64,000 nucleotides of DNA from Longimicrobium sp. (GCA_036377595.1 DASUYB010000150.1:19040-83039); one strand, 5' to 3'; numbered from the stretch's first letter, positions 7,513 through 16,415 are shown. Program-made: numbers and translations. Notes: a model not told the origin generated them from the letters alone.

Positions 7513-7991
7513 TCGAGATGGACCATCCCGCTGCGGCCATCCTGCGCCCGCTGGTGATCGCCGGCGAGGCGCCGGTGCGCGAGGCGGTGACCGACGAGGA
7601 CATCCTGGCCACGCGCGAGGTGATGCTGCAGTTGCGCCCGCACATCGCGCCCGACGACTACCTGCCGCGCGTGCGGCGGATGATGGAGACGGACGGCTAC
7701 CACCTGGCCGCGGGCGTCGAGGACGGCGTGGTGCGGGCCGTGGCCGGGTTCCGGCTGATGGAGATGCTGTACTGCGGCCGCATCCTGTACGTCGACGACC
7801 TGGTCACGGACGAGGCGGCGCGGTCGGCGGGGTGGGGCGAGCGGATGCTGGAGTGGCTGCGGTGGCGCGCCGCGGGGGAGGGGTGCGACGCGCTGCACCT
7901 GGACAGCGGCACGCACCGCAACCGCGCGCACCGCTTCTACTTCCGCCAGGGGATGACGATCACCGCCTTCCACTTTGCCGATCAGCTGTAG
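7509..7991 (+). CDS. GNAT N-acetyltransferase
   Basis: A 160-residue GNAT-fold protein: VTDEDILATREVMLQLRPHI, RMMETDGYHLAAGVEDGVVRAVAGFRLMEMLYCGRILYVDDLVTDEAARSAGWGERMLEWLRWRAAGEGCDALHLDSGTHRNRAHRFYFRQGM. The beta4-alpha3 element (LYVDDLVTDEAARSAGWGERML) has a degenerate AcCoA pyrophosphate loop compared with the canonical Q/RxxGxG/A. The C-terminal HRFYFRQGM is the typical GNAT end. The substrate is unknown. The ATG at 7509 overlaps the upstream stop codon. Confidence 0.85.
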   Translation: MIEMDHPAAAILRPLVIAGEAPVREAVTDEDILATREVMLQLRPHIAPDDYLPRVRRMMETDGYHLAAGVEDGVVRAVAGFRLMEMLYCGRILYVDDLVTDEAARSAGWGERMLEWLRWRAAGEGCDALHLDSGTHRNRAHRFYFRQGMTITAFHFADQL

Positions 7992-8062
7992 GGGGCGGGG
8001 ATCGACCGGCGGCTGCAGCCGCGGCGATCGACACAGTACGACAAACGCGACCCACACCGACG

Positions 8063-8290
8063 TCATCCTGAGGGAGGCGCCGCACCGAACCGGCGTCCGC
8101 GCAAGCGGTTGGCGCCGCCCGAAGGATCTATGGCCGGCATCCGAGCGAGAGTCCGACTGTCGCTCGGATGCCGGCTAGTCGTCCAATGCGCGCTCGGCTG
8201 ACGATCGTGCGGACGAGAGTAAAGATCCTTCGGCCTGCAAGCACTTGCGCAGACGCCTGTTACGGTCTGGCCGGCCTCAGGATGACGTCG
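8063..8290. repeat. dispersed inverted repeat, 'CATCCTGAGGGAGGCGCCGC...AGGATGACG' family (8000-8429 non-coding)
   Basis: GTCATCCTGAGGGAGGCGCC opens the element and GGCCTCAGGATGACG closes it. Inside are CCCGAAGGATCTATGGCCGGCATCCGAGCGAGAG and its near-complement, forming a nested hairpin. Related copies: 24078, 25611, 34977, 37585 and 41515. The remaining bases to 8429 contain short direct repeats (GATGACGTCGGGCGGG twice) and no gene. Confidence 0.65.
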
Positions 8291-8429
8291 GGCGGGCGAC
8301 GGCGCGGGATTCCCATGCATGCACCGGGATGACGTCGGGCGGGTGACGGCGCGGATTCCCATGCATCCACCGGGACGACGTCGGAGTGGCTTGAGGCGCG
8401 ACACCCATACTTCCGTGCGGCCGAGCCTG

Positions 8430-9617
8430 TCATCCGCGCCGCGGCAGGATGAGGTGCAGGTCGCCGAACTCGTGCCAGAGGTAGCGGCGGCGCAGGGCGG
8501 CATCGTACGCGCGCGCCAGGTGCACGCGGCCGGCGATGGCCTCGAGCATCGCGAGGTGGGATGCGCGGGGGGCGTGCAGGCCGGTGAGGAGGGCATCGAC
8601 GGCGCGCACGCCGCGCTCGGGCGTCACCACGAGGTCCGTCCACCCCGCGCCCGCGCGCACGGTGCCGCCCGCGTTCGCGACGGTCTCCAGCGCGCGCACG
8701 ACGGTCGTCCCCACCGCGACGATGCGGCCACCGGCGGCACGCGCCCGGTTCACCGCCTCCGCCGTCGCGGCGGGGACGCGGTAGCGCTCGGGGTACGGCG
8801 GCTCGTCGGCCTCCAGGCTGGCGACGCCGGCGTGCAGCACCAGCGGCGCGATCCCGATCCCCTTCGCCCGCAGCGCGCGGACGGTCTCGTGCGTGAACGC
8901 GCGGCCCGCGGACGGCATCTCCGCGCTCCCCGGCTCGGCGGCGAACACCGTCTGGTAGTACGCGAGCGGCCATGCGCGCGGCACGTAGCGGTAGCGGATC
9001 GGCTCGCCGTGCGCCGCGAGGTATGCGTCCGCGCCGCCGGGCATCTCCATCTCCGCCACCCACAGCCGCACCCGCCCGGCGGCCGTATCTCCATCAGGCG
9101 GGAGATACGGCGCGGCCAGCGTCGCCGCGCCGCCGCCGCGCAAGTAGATGCGCTCGCCGGCGCGCGCGTCGAGGAGCGGCTCGTTGCCGTCGGCCGTCGC
9201 GCGGCGCAACTCGATCACCCATCGCCCATCCTCCAGCGGCGTCGAGAGATGCACGAGGATGGGCGCGTCTCCATCCCCCGTCTTGCGAATCCCCTCGAGC
9301 GCGGTGGCGAGGGTGGCGCTGGCGTTCACCACGACGAGGTCGCCGGGCGACAGGAAGCGCGGGAGATCGCGAAAATGTGCGTGCGTCACCCGCTCGCCGT
9401 CGCCCTCCGTCACCAGCAGGCGGACGGCGTCGCGCGGGAGGCCGCGCGCCTCGGGCGGCTCGCGCGCGGAGAGTTCGTCGGGGAGATCGAAATCCAGCGT
9501 GTCGAGCGCCGGCGCCGTCTCGACCGTCCCGCGTGCCCGCGCAGCCGACGGCGGCGGCGCATGGCTTCGCCGGATGCGCGGCGGCGCGGCGAGGGCGGCG
9601 TATCCCCGCGCGCTCAT
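8430..9617 (-). CDS. queA: QueA-like S-adenosylmethionine:tRNA ribosyltransferase-isomerase
   Basis: A 395-residue protein with DLPDELSAREPPEARGLPRDAVRLLV, FLSPGDLVVVNASATL, PRAWPLAYYQTVFAAEPGSAEMPSAGRAFT and GTTVVRALETVA, as in the QueA family. QueA transfers and isomerises the ribosyl moiety of SAM onto 7-aminomethyl-7-deazaguanine in tRNA to give epoxyqueuosine. Two differences from E. coli QueA: motifs are diverged (NASATLATAL where the canonical protein has NDTRVIPARL) and the N-terminus is extended. It may belong to the actinobacterial-type branch, whose reaction is less certain. Its ATG overlaps the stop of the upstream SDR gene. No tgt or queG is nearby. Confidence 0.82.
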   Translation of the reverse strand: MSARGYAALAAPPRIRRSHAPPPSAARARGTVETAPALDTLDFDLPDELSAREPPEARGLPRDAVRLLVTEGDGERVTHAHFRDLPRFLSPGDLVVVNASATLATALEGIRKTGDGDAPILVHLSTPLEDGRWVIELRRATADGNEPLLDARAGERIYLRGGGAATLAAPYLPPDGDTAAGRVRLWVAEMEMPGGADAYLAAHGEPIRYRYVPRAWPLAYYQTVFAAEPGSAEMPSAGRAFTHETVRALRAKGIGIAPLVLHAGVASLEADEPPYPERYRVPAATAEAVNRARAAGGRIVAVGTTVVRALETVANAGGTVRAGAGWTDLVVTPERGVRAVDALLTGLHAPRASHLAMLEAIAGRVHLARAYDAALRRRYLWHEFGDLHLILPRRG

Positions 9618-10333
9618 GCGGCCTCCAGCGCGGCGGGGGCGAGGTCGGGGACGACGTAGCGCCCGCCCGGCAGGTCCCCCTCCAGCAGCGCGACGAAGCC
9701 GGGAACGCGCTCCTCCGGCAGCGGACGGTCGGAGATGTCCTCGCCCGGGTACGCGGCCTGGTGCATGTCGGTGCGCATGTCGCCGGGGTCGGCCCAATAC
9801 ACGCGCAGCCCGGGGTTCTCCGCCGCCAGCACGGCCGAAAGCTGCTCCAGGGCGGCCTTGCTGGCCCCGTAGCCGCCCCAGCCCTCGTACGCGTTCACGG
9901 CCGCGTCGCTGGTGACGTTGACGACGGCCGCGCCCGGCTTCAGCTCGCCGCGCACGGCCTGCAGCAGCGCCAGCGGGGCGAGCACGTTGGCGCGGAAGAC
10001 GTCCGCCAGCGCGTCGAGGGGATAGTCCAGCAGCGGCAGAAGGGGACTGGGCCCCAGCGCGCCCGCGTTGTTGACGACTGCGTCCAGCCCGGCGTGCCCG
10101 CGGGCGAGCACGGCCAGCGCGCGGCGATGCTCGGGGTCGGTCACGTCGCCCGCCAGCGCGGCGACGTGCGTCACCTCGGCCAGCTCGTCGCGGACTGCGC
10201 GCAGCCGCGCGGCGTCGCGCGCGGTGATGATCAGGTTCCAGCCGCGCTCGGCCAGCCCCCACGCAAGCGCGAGCCCCAGCCCGCGCGAAGCGCCCGTGAC
10301 GAGCGCCGTCTTCCCGTTGTTCCCGGGCGTCAT
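9614..10333 (-). CDS. short-chain dehydrogenase/reductase (SDR)
   Basis: About 239 residues. Classical SDR landmarks: TGASRGLG nucleotide-binding loop, NNAG, VVNVTSDAAV with the catalytic Ser, and YGASKAALEQL with the Tyr-x3-Lys pair, then ADPGDMRTDMHQ. The enzyme interconverts a carbonyl and an alcohol using NAD(P)H; the substrate is not inferable. The ATG at 10333 has a strong Shine-Dalgarno (GGAGGAACCG before the ATG), preferred over 10366. It overlaps queA by 4 bp. Confidence 0.9.
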   Translation of the reverse strand: MTPGNNGKTALVTGASRGLGLALAWGLAERGWNLIITARDAARLRAVRDELAEVTHVAALAGDVTDPEHRRALAVLARGHAGLDAVVNNAGALGPSPLLPLLDYPLDALADVFRANVLAPLALLQAVRGELKPGAAVVNVTSDAAVNAYEGWGGYGASKAALEQLSAVLAAENPGLRVYWADPGDMRTDMHQAAYPGEDISDRPLPEERVPGFVALLEGDLPGGRYVVPDLAPAALEAA

Positions 10334-10596
10334 CGGTTCCTCCGTTGGATGGCGATTTCCAGCCAACGAAGGATACCCGGCGCCGTCATCCCCCTGAATC
10401 GGGCAGGCGTCGGGCGCGAGGTCGGATCATCGTCCAGCATCTCCCCTGTACGATCGGGCAGGATCGCGGCAAATCCGTGGCGCGCCTGGCCGTCAATCCG
10501 CTACCATTCGCCGCGGATGCGAATCCGATCTTCCGCGCGAGGCGGGTTGGGACAGGCGGTTCGGTACTCGGTCGTGACGGACGGATCGGGACGGGC

Positions 10597-10645
10597 GGGT
10601 AAACCCGCGGCTGGAACATTGGGAAGCCTGCTGCGCAGGCTGCGT
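10597..10645 (+). repeat. dispersed repeat copy (GCTGGAACATTGGGAAGCCTGC)
   Basis: Near-identical to the minus-strand element at 5645-5695 (AAACCCGCGGCTGGAACA, then TTGGGAAGCCTGCTGCGC). It immediately precedes the 8-bp tandem repeat and the sensor kinase gene. Confidence 0.6.
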
Positions 10646-10656
10646 GAACGCACTCA

Positions 10657-10727
10657 CGCACTTTCGCACTTTCGCACTTTCGCACTTTCGCACTTTCGCA
10701 CTTTCGCACTTTCGCACTTTCGCACTC
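10657..10727 (+). repeat. 8-bp tandem repeat (CGCACTTT, eight perfect copies plus a partial)
   Basis: Eight uninterrupted copies of CGCACTTT (10657-10720) plus a partial unit end directly at the GTG start of the sensor kinase. The kinase frame stays open through the array back to a GTG at 10644, encoding repeated SHFRTFAL octads. Because 8 is not a multiple of 3, unit gain or loss would change which upstream start is in frame. Confidence 0.9.
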
Positions 10728-11882
10728 GTGATCTCCGACCTCGCCGCCCTCACCGCCCTCGCGCAGGCGCTCAGCCGCAGCGCGGACCTCGCCGAGTCGC
10801 TCGACGCGGCGCTGGCGACGGTCGCGGAGGTGCTGGGGCTGGAGACGGGGTGGGTGTGGCTGCTGGAGGAGGGCGATCCCGAGCCGCGGCTGGCGGCGGC
10901 GCGCGCGCTCCCGCCCGCGCTGCGCGACCATCCGCAGGCGATGCACGGCGACTGCTACTGCCTCTCCACCTTCCGCAAGGGCGATTTGCGCGGCGCGGCG
11001 AACGTCAACGTCGTCTGGTGCAGTCGCCTGGAGAAGGTGGTGGAGTGCGACCTCGGGCTCGCCTGCCACGCGAGCGTGCCGCTGGCCGTGGGCGACCGGC
11101 ACCTGGGGATGCTGAACGTGGCCGCGCCCGACTGGCGCGTGCTCTCCGACGAGGAGCTGAACCTGCTCACCACCGCGGGCGCGCTCGTCAGCCTCGCGGT
11201 CGAGCGGCAGCGGCTGGAGGCGGCGTCCGCGCGCGCGGCGGCCGCGGAGGAGCGCAACCTCCTCGCCCGCGAGATCCACGACACGCTGGCGCAGGGCCTC
11301 GCCGCGCTGACCATGCAGCTCGAGGTGGCCGACGCGCTCGCCGCCGGTGACGCACGGCTGGGCGAGGTGGTCGCGCGCTCGCTGTCGCTGGCGCGATCGA
11401 CGCTGCACGAGGCGCGGCGCTCGGTGCTGGACCTGCGCGCCGCGCCGCTCGACGGCCGCACCCTCCCCGACGCGCTGCGCGACCTGGCCGCGTCCGCCGC
11501 GCGCGAGGCGGAGGACGCGCCGGAGATCGTGGTCGACGCCGACGGGTTCACGGCGGCGACCTCCGCGCTCCCGCCGGCCGTCGAGGCGGGCGTCTACCGC
11601 ATCGCGCAGCAGGCGCTGGCTAACGCGGCGCGGCACGCGCGGGCGCGAAGCATCACCCTGCGGCTGGCGCGGACGGCGGACGGGCTGGAGCTGGCCGTGC
11701 GCGACGATGGCGTGGGTTTCGACGTGACCGCGGTGCCGCCCGGCCGCTTCGGGCTGGTGGGGATGAGCGAGCGCGCGCGGCTCCTCGGCGGCACCTTCGA
11801 GGTCGACAGCGCACCCGGCGCGGGAACGGCCGTGCACGTGCGCGTCCCCCTGCACGCGGCCGGGAGATCGGGAGATGAGTGA
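10728..11882 (+). CDS. GAF-domain sensor histidine kinase, NarL-system type
   Basis: A 384-residue soluble kinase. The GAF domain (about 10-165) has GDCYCLSTFRKGDLRGAANV and HASVPLAVGDRHLGMLNVAA. The HisKA_3 dimerisation helix EERNLLAREIHDTLAQGLAALTMQLE carries the phospho-acceptor His184. The HATPase domain has the N-box QQALANAARHARA, the G1 box RDDGVGFD and the G2 region GRFGLVGMSERARLLGG. Cys-rich GAF segments (CYC) could bind a redox or metal ligand, but this is speculative. It overlaps its response regulator by 8 bp. The GTG start at 10728 excludes the tandem-repeat-encoded octads; an upstream GTG at 10644 would include them. Confidence 0.92.
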   Translation: MISDLAALTALAQALSRSADLAESLDAALATVAEVLGLETGWVWLLEEGDPEPRLAAARALPPALRDHPQAMHGDCYCLSTFRKGDLRGAANVNVVWCSRLEKVVECDLGLACHASVPLAVGDRHLGMLNVAAPDWRVLSDEELNLLTTAGALVSLAVERQRLEAASARAAAAEERNLLAREIHDTLAQGLAALTMQLEVADALAAGDARLGEVVARSLSLARSTLHEARRSVLDLRAAPLDGRTLPDALRDLAASAAREAEDAPEIVVDADGFTAATSALPPAVEAGVYRIAQQALANAARHARARSITLRLARTADGLELAVRDDGVGFDVTAVPPGRFGLVGMSERARLLGGTFEVDSAPGAGTAVHVRVPLHAAGRSGDE

Positions 11883-12537
11883 TCTCGATGCGATGAAGGG
11901 AGATGGCGCGATCCGCGTCGCCGTGGCGGACGACCACCCGGTGGTGCGCGAAGGGCTCGTCGCGATGCTGCGGACGCAGCGCGATTTCGACGTCGTCGGC
12001 GAGGCGGGGACGGGCGGTGAGGCGCTGGCGCTGGCCGCATCGGCGCGGCCGGACGTGCTGCTGCTGGACCTGGAGATGCCGGGGATGGACGGCGTGGGCG
12101 TGCTGCGCGGCCTGCAGGCGGCGCGGTCGCCGACGCGCGCGATCGTCTTCACCGTGTTCGACACCGACGACCGTATCATCGCGGCGGTAGAGGCGGGCGC
12201 CGCGGGCTACCTGCTGAAGGGCGCCCCGCGCGCCGAGGTGTTCGCTGCGGTGCGCACGGTGGCGGCGGGCGGGTCGCTGCTGGCGCCCGTGGCCGCCTCG
12301 GCGGTGATGCGGCGGGTGCGCGGCGGCGGCCCCGCGCTGACCGCGCGCGAGCGCGAGGTGCTGGACCAGCTCGCGCGCGGGATGGGGAACAAGCGCATCG
12401 CCGCCACGCTCGGCATCGCGGAGCGCACGGTCAAGTTCCACCTGGGCTCCATCTTCGCCAAGCTGGGCGCCCGCAACCGCACCGACGCCCTCGCCCGCGC
12501 AGCCGAAGCCGGCCTCATCGCCCTCCGCGCGGGGTGA
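11875..12537 (+). CDS. NarL/FixJ-family response regulator
   Basis: A 220-residue regulator. The receiver has the acidic pair DD (19-20), phospho-acceptor Asp65 in LLLDLEMPGMDG, a switch Thr in IVFTVFDTDD and Lys in YLLKGAPR. The C-terminal LuxR-type HTH (about 150-215) reads LTAREREVLDQLARGMGNKRIAATLGIAERTVKFHL. It is translationally coupled to the GAF kinase, which presumably phosphorylates it. Targets are unknown; no obvious operator is seen next door. Confidence 0.95.
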   Translation: MSDLDAMKGDGAIRVAVADDHPVVREGLVAMLRTQRDFDVVGEAGTGGEALALAASARPDVLLLDLEMPGMDGVGVLRGLQAARSPTRAIVFTVFDTDDRIIAAVEAGAAGYLLKGAPRAEVFAAVRTVAAGGSLLAPVAASAVMRRVRGGGPALTAREREVLDQLARGMGNKRIAATLGIAERTVKFHLGSIFAKLGARNRTDALARAAEAGLIALRAG

Positions 12538-12564
12538 AGCGGTACAATCGCCACTGGATCCGAA

Positions 12565-12650
12565 AACGATTCTCACGCGGAGACGCGGAGGCGCGGAGAC
12601 AACCTCAAGCAGTTCTCCGCGCCTCCGCGTCTCCGCGTGAGAAATTCTGT
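12565..12650. repeat. long inverted repeat, 'TCACGCGGAGACGCGGAGG' family
   Basis: ATTCTCACGCGGAGACGCGG with following AGGCGCGGAGA pairs almost perfectly with TCTCCGCGCCTCCGCGTCTC and the following CGCGTGAGAAAT across a short loop. It sits between convergent genes and may act as a bidirectional terminator. Confidence 0.65.
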
Positions 12651-12673
12651 TCCGTCTTGAAATCACCCGGACG

Positions 12674-15553
12674 CTACCGCCAGCCCAGGCGCAGCACGCG
12701 CCGCGCGTTGCCGCCCAGCACGGCGTCGGCATCGGCGGTGGAGAGGTTGCGGTGCAGCATGTCGACCACGCGGGGGAGCTTCGACGCGTTGTCGACGTCG
12801 TCGGGCGGGTCGGTGAGGCCGTCGAAGTCGGTGCCGATGGCCACCACGCCCCAGCCGCCGCCCCACTCGGCGAGCTTGCTCATCGTCCTCCAGATCACGT
12901 CGAGCCCCTTCTTGGGATCGTGGCGGTCCAGCCAGTGCGGCATGAAGATCACCCCCACCAGGCCGCCCGTCGCCGCGATCGCCTGCACCTCCTCGCGGAT
13001 CAGGTTGTAGCTCACCGGGTTCAGCGCCTGCACGCCGGTGTGCGTCACCACCAGCGGAACCTTGTTCTCCACGATCTGGAAGACCTGCCGCCGCGCCGCC
13101 CGCGTGCAGTGCGTCAGGTCGGGGACCATCTTCAGCTCCATCATCTTCCGTACGACCGCCTCGCCGATGACCGACAACCCGCGGCAGTCGTCCACCTTCG
13201 TATCCAGCGAGCAGAGCGGGAGCTGGTGGAGGGCCTCCTCGATGGCCTCCACGTGCCCGGCCAGCTCGGTGGGGAAGATGTGCGTCAGCGTGAGCGAGGC
13301 CACGCCGCGGCTGGCCAGCTCCTCGAGCCGCGCCAGTCGCCCGGCGATGTCGTGCGGCGCCAGCCCGGCGCCCAGCACGTGGCCGCCCTCCACCGTGTGG
13401 ACGAAGGCGCGCCGCCCCGACGCCACCACCGCGTCGAGCTCGGCGTTGGAGTGCGCCATCGCCATCTGGAAGCGGTCGCCGGCGCGCGCCACCTGCCGCT
13501 CCATCCCCTCCAGCATGTCGATCACCACCTCCCACGCGTTCAGGCGCAGGATCTTGCGGCCGCCGCGGGTGAAGTGCGCGGCGAAGCGGGCGATCCGGCA
13601 GTCCAGGAACTCCTTCTCGGGCACGTGCAGCACCGACCAGAGCACGCGCACGTTCCCCTTCTTCAGCATGGGGAAGTCGGTGAGGCTGGCCAGCGGGTTG
13701 AAGGTGCGCCCCGACATGTAGTGCCGCCGCAGGTCGCGGTCGAAGAAGTACGCGTTCATCGCCGGGTGCGCGTGGATGTCGGTCAGCCCGGGCGACGGAT
13801 CGGGCGCGGGGGCCGGCGGCTCGGCCCCGGCCGCGGCGCCGCCCATCGGCCGCGGGGCGGGCGCGCCCCACAGCCCGAAGCGCTCGCGCCAGTAGGCGGT
13901 CAGGAAGAGGTTGTTGGGATCCATCCGCTCGCGCAGCGCCAGGAAGTCGTCCCAGCGCGGATACTGCGCGCGGAAAAACGCCACCCACCCCTCGGGGTCG
14001 CCCTGCGGGATCACCGGCTGGTACTTCCCCCAGTGCAGCCGGAAGGGGACGCCCGCGTCGCGCAGCAGCCGCCAGAGCGCGGGCCAGAAGCTCTCCGCGG
14101 GGTTGGTCGGGTTCCCCTCGAACCAGTACGGGTCCACCCGCACCACCCCGTCCTTCCACTCGTCCGCCCCGTCGGTGTACGCCGGGTTCAGCCAGAACGG
14201 GCTGGGCGGCGACCCGTACAGCTCCCAGGTGTAGGTCCCGGTGCGGTCCAGCGCCTCGCGCGGGGTGGCGGCCCCCTCGAAGTAGCCGCGCAGCAGCACG
14301 GCCACTTCCCTGGCGCGCCCGATGGGGATCCAGCACTCGGTGAAGCCGGTGGGAACGAGGTCGTCGTCCGCCTCGTAGTCCATCGGCAGCCCGCGCCAAG
14401 CGTGGTCCTGGAAGGTCTCCGCCTTCCCCTTGTCCAGCGGCGCGAAGATCCCCAGCACCCGCACGAAGAGCCCGGGGAGGCGCCGCTCCAGCGACCCCGC
14501 GAACGGCCGGAGGAGGAGCGTCACCAGGCCGACGAGGAGCCGCGCGAGGAAGGCCACCACCGGCGCGATGAGCTTCCCCGCGGAGGCGCCCAGGCGGCGG
14601 CAGGCGGGGCGCAGCTTGCGGCGCGCGGCGCCCAGGTCGCGCAGGTTGCCCGTCACCGTGTAGAACACGCCGGCCAGGAACTGCGTCAGCACCGGGCTCT
14701 TCCCGAACTGCCGGTACGGCTTCGGCTTGAAGTGGGGATCGAAGGGGATGCGGTGCGCCTCCCACGTCTCCAGCCGCTCGCCTCCGCGCTGCGGCCACCA
14801 CTCGACGCGCGCGTACTGCCGCGTCTTCAGCCACTCCTCCAGCGACGGCCGGCTCCCGTCGCCCGGGCCGAAGACGTCGACCGGGCAGGCGTCGTAGGTG
14901 GTCACGCGCTCCTCGCCCACGATGTGGAACGCGGGCTCGCACTGCAGGATGAGGGTGGAGACCACGCCCAGCAGCCCCATCGCCGGCGCCATGGCGAAGA
15001 AGGTGTCGGGGTCCGCGTCGTCGCGGGTGAATTCGTGCACGTCGCCGCGCCCGTCGATCACCCGGAAGCCGTAGAGGTTGTGCGTGGCCGAGAAGGTCAG
15101 CGACCCGCCCGCCGACCCCGTGGCGACGAACCCGCTCACCGTCTGGTGGGTGATGCCGCCCAGCGCGGAGAGCGACCATCCCCGCGCGAAGAGCGCGCGC
15201 AGCAGGCCCTGGCTCGCGCCCGCGGAGTGCGTGGGGTCCGACGGGTCCACGTCCAGGTGGATCCCCGCCTCGGCCTCGACCAGGCGGCGGGCCTCGTCGC
15301 GCACGCGCCAGCAGCGCAGCCGGTCCAGCATCACGTTGATGTGCGCGCCCCGGGGCGGCTCCTGGCGGCTGACGCGGTTCTCGCGGTCGGACAACGGGTC
15401 GGTGTAGAGCGCGCGCACCACCGAGTGCGCCGCGCCGCGCACCCGCAGCTGCAGCCCGTGCGCGTACGCGTGCCGCACCAGCGCAACCAGCTCGCGTTCG
15501 CTGGCGGGATGATGGTAGCCGTCCGGCTCCAGCTCGATGCCTTCGATGCTCAT
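12674..15553 (-). CDS. fusion protein: FAD-linked (D-arabinono-1,4-lactone oxidase-like) oxidase + M19 dipeptidase-like domain
   Basis: About 959 residues in one uninterrupted frame. The N-terminal half (about 1-565) is a PCMH-type FAD-linked oxidase: LQLRVRGAAHSV, a Gly-rich ALGGITHQTVSGFVATGSAGGS, GLLGVVSTLILQC, and the aldonolactone-oxidase C-terminal signature FRLHWGKYQP plus MDPNNLFLTAYWRERFG. A hydrophobic stretch (APVVAFLARLLVGLVTLLLR) interrupts the oxidase. An Ala/Pro linker (about 570-590) leads to a renal-dipeptidase-like M19 domain: TDIHAHPAMNAYF, HTVEGGHVLG, VPDLTHCTRAARRQVFQI, LVVTHTGVQALN and VAIGTDFDG, which retain likely Zn ligands. The ATG at 15553 starts the conserved oxidase; ATG 15637 adds a Ser/Pro-rich tail. 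The combination is unusual. Confidence 0.85.
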   Translation of the reverse strand: MSIEGIELEPDGYHHPASERELVALVRHAYAHGLQLRVRGAAHSVVRALYTDPLSDRENRVSRQEPPRGAHINVMLDRLRCWRVRDEARRLVEAEAGIHLDVDPSDPTHSAGASQGLLRALFARGWSLSALGGITHQTVSGFVATGSAGGSLTFSATHNLYGFRVIDGRGDVHEFTRDDADPDTFFAMAPAMGLLGVVSTLILQCEPAFHIVGEERVTTYDACPVDVFGPGDGSRPSLEEWLKTRQYARVEWWPQRGGERLETWEAHRIPFDPHFKPKPYRQFGKSPVLTQFLAGVFYTVTGNLRDLGAARRKLRPACRRLGASAGKLIAPVVAFLARLLVGLVTLLLRPFAGSLERRLPGLFVRVLGIFAPLDKGKAETFQDHAWRGLPMDYEADDDLVPTGFTECWIPIGRAREVAVLLRGYFEGAATPREALDRTGTYTWELYGSPPSPFWLNPAYTDGADEWKDGVVRVDPYWFEGNPTNPAESFWPALWRLLRDAGVPFRLHWGKYQPVIPQGDPEGWVAFFRAQYPRWDDFLALRERMDPNNLFLTAYWRERFGLWGAPAPRPMGGAAAGAEPPAPAPDPSPGLTDIHAHPAMNAYFFDRDLRRHYMSGRTFNPLASLTDFPMLKKGNVRVLWSVLHVPEKEFLDCRIARFAAHFTRGGRKILRLNAWEVVIDMLEGMERQVARAGDRFQMAMAHSNAELDAVVASGRRAFVHTVEGGHVLGAGLAPHDIAGRLARLEELASRGVASLTLTHIFPTELAGHVEAIEEALHQLPLCSLDTKVDDCRGLSVIGEAVVRKMMELKMVPDLTHCTRAARRQVFQIVENKVPLVVTHTGVQALNPVSYNLIREEVQAIAATGGLVGVIFMPHWLDRHDPKKGLDVIWRTMSKLAEWGGGWGVVAIGTDFDGLTDPPDDVDNASKLPRVVDMLHRNLSTADADAVLGGNARRVLRLGWR

Positions 15554-15792
15554 GGCCGTGCGGGGGCAAGGGTGGGCGGGCGAGGGGGATCGGGAGGGAG
15601 AAGCGGTTTCAGTGTGATGGCTTCGGGTCGAGCTCATGTGGCGGCGGACCTGGATAGTCCGCGGTGGAAGATGTCACGGCGGCGAGGAGATGGATGGCCG
15701 TCTCCTCTGATTTGGCGCGCTGGTGCTCTCCGGATGATCCGGCAATTCACGGCGAGCCGTCCGCCGCGGATCGACACGATCGCCGCGCCGCG

Positions 15793-16209
15793 TCAGGAGC
15801 TCGTCATCTCCCGCGCGGCGAGGAGGTAGCTGCGCACGAAGAACACGGCGAGCCCCACGTTCGCGATCCCCGCCAGCACGAAGCCGATGCGGCCCAGCGT
15901 GGTCATGTGGTCCGCCGCCAGCATCCACGAATGGTCAGCGAAGATCTCGCTCATCGGCATGCCCGCCACGATCGCCAGCCAGTACGGGCGCGACCGCCAG
16001 ACGAACCACGCGACCAGGTGGAAGAGCGCGAAGGTGAGCCACACCACGCCCGTGCGCGTGAGGATGTGCTCCGGATCGACGCGGGGAACGCCGTGCGCCA
16101 GGCGGAACCACAGGTCCGGCCAGAGCAGCGCCAGCGCCGCCAGCCCCAGGTCTCCCACCACGGAGACCATCAGCAGCGTGGAGATCAGATTTCGGCGTGA
16201 GGGCGTCAT
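15793..16209 (-). CDS. small membrane protein, four predicted TM segments, unknown
   Basis: 138 residues with hydrophobic segments LISTLLMVSVVGDLGLAALALLW, GVVWLTFALFHLVAWFVW, YWLAIVAGMPMSEIF and IGFVLAGIANVGLAVFFVRSYLL. Conserved-looking polar residues (H in HLVAWF, E/D in MSEIFADHSWML) lie between segments. The function is unknown. The upstream gap (15554-15792, before the oxidase/M19 start on the same strand) shows no gene. Confidence 0.7.
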   Translation of the reverse strand: MTPSRRNLISTLLMVSVVGDLGLAALALLWPDLWFRLAHGVPRVDPEHILTRTGVVWLTFALFHLVAWFVWRSRPYWLAIVAGMPMSEIFADHSWMLAADHMTTLGRIGFVLAGIANVGLAVFFVRSYLLAAREMTSS

Positions 16210-16415
16210 GGCGCGGATCCGAGGTCACCGCGGGTGGGCCCGGCCGTTCGCGCGGGCGGTGAGGAATCTCAGGCGGGGTGGCGGAGCGGGAGCATCAAGA
16301 TCTGCGGAAGAACGGCCAACGTGTCCGGCATCCGTCACGTTCTGCATGATAAAAACGGGCGGGACGGCGCACCATGCTTTTCGCGTGGTGCACCGTCCCG
16401 TGATCGCCCGTTCGC

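Noticed and set aside
8063..8290. Insertion sequence
   Set aside because: The element has terminal inverted sequence but no transposase ORF and is only about 230 bp; treated as a non-autonomous repeat.
10657..10727. CRISPR-like array
   Set aside because: An 8-bp simple tandem repeat without spacers. No 25-40 bp repeat-spacer pattern and no cas genes are visible anywhere in the window.
12752..15829. A 1025-codon open frame on the plus strand opposite the FAD-oxidase/M19 gene
   Set aside because: Its product is His/Arg/Gln/Pro-rich without domains; it is the usual antisense shadow of a GC-rich gene, and the minus-strand frame has clear enzyme motifs.
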